Of a stretch of 64,000 bases of DNA, positions 63,527 to 64,000 are shown piece by piece. How positions within the stretch are numbered: the first letter of the stretch is position 1; every line of letters begins with the position of its first letter. The stretch spans positions 40,286 to 104,285 of the forward strand of contig JAFZIY010000007.1 of NCBI GenBank assembly GCA_017554105.1, read 5' to 3'. Source of the stretch: Prevotella sp. (GTDB lineage: Bacteria > Bacteroidota > Bacteroidia > Bacteroidales > Bacteroidaceae). A model generated the notes under the pieces. That model had not been told where the DNA came from, searched no databases, and saw nothing but the letters and a program-made list of their open reading frames with translations. The position numbers and the translations under genes are program-made.

Positions 63527-63534
63527 CAAAGGTA
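63527..63534 (-). promoter_or_regulatory. -7 promoter box (TACCTTTG) of the barrel/YqeG/VanW operon
   Basis: The minus strand reads TACCTTTG, matching TAnnTTTG, 34 bases upstream of the ATG at 63492. Confidence 0.6.
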
Positions 63535-63537
63535 TAC

Positions 63538-63568
63538 AAAAAAAACCGTCCGACAAAATATCGGACGG
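63538..63568 (-). terminator. Rho-independent terminator after gapA
   Basis: The stem CCGTCCGA / TCGGACGG with a 7-base loop is followed on the minus strand by a run of T (complement of the A-run at 63538-63545). It lies 27 bases after the gapA stop. Confidence 0.9.
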
Positions 63569-63595
63569 CATTTTTATTCAATAACTCTGCAGAGA

Positions 63596-64000
<405 letters not shown>

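Overview
The window reads as chromosomal DNA of a member of the Bacteroidetes, most likely a Prevotella-like member of the Bacteroidales. The evidence is the many promoters with a TAnnTTTG -7 box, the short 290-residue primary sigma factor that recognises such boxes, the families present (DUF4270, DUF4230, DUF4738, a GT5-only glycogen synthase, a methylmalonyl-CoA module, class III fructose bisphosphatase, a short ATP synthase epsilon) and a TonB-dependent receptor with a carboxypeptidase-like N-terminal domain. No rRNA, tRNA, CRISPR array or intact transposase gene was found.

Layout. 1-9.7 kb: the end of an exported FN3/golvesin-type protein, a small unknown gene, a YgiQ radical SAM enzyme, a phytase-like exported protein on the opposite strand, clpC, a sodium:alanine symporter and the primary sigma factor with its terminator. 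9.7-11.46 kb: the only clearly accessory segment. It is bounded by a 51-bp inverted repeat and carries what looks like the 3' end of a type I restriction specificity gene (hsdS), a BRO-N/Fic fusion gene and the first codons of hsdR. I read it as the scar of a type I restriction-modification locus. 11.46-20.6 kb: a DUF1846 protein, a thioesterase and tRNA methyltransferase pair, then lon, tgt, an LptF/LptG permease and a DEAD-box helicase. 20.6-30.8 kb: purU, hisH, a HisA-HisF fusion, hisIE, ftsE, lysC, lysA, a glycosyltransferase and class III fbp, all in one direction and probably largely co-transcribed. 30.9-33.3 kb: a TonB-dependent receptor, followed by about 690 bp of non-coding, repeat-rich AT DNA.

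34-36.7 kb holds the methylmalonyl-CoA epimerase/carboxyltransferase/biotin carrier module of succinate-propionate metabolism. It ends in a bidirectional terminator facing panC-panD. 38-40.6 kb holds a GT5 glycogen synthase and a DUF4270 lipoprotein. 40.7-48.1 kb is a complete F1Fo ATP synthase operon on the minus strand (atpD-C-[I-like]-B-E-F-H-A-G), behind pfkA and an NhaD-type antiporter. 50.7-52.8 kb has two glycosyltransferases. 52.8-55.2 kb is a minus-strand cluster: nitroreductase, DUF2520, KdsC-like phosphatase and Maf. The right end holds alanine dehydrogenase, exonuclease III, small lipoproteins, a DUF4230 pair, a CcdA-like permease, an LD-carboxypeptidase, a VanW/YqeG/barrel-protein operon and the C-terminal part of GAPDH, cut by the window edge.

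Most of the window is ordinary core genome. The parts worth a second look are the inverted-repeat island with its BRO-Fic gene and restriction-gene scars, the HisA-HisF fusion whose linker resembles an intergenic palindromic repeat, a repeat family seen at several intergenic sites, the palindromic region at 33.5-33.8 kb, and residue-level oddities in PfkA and Tgt.
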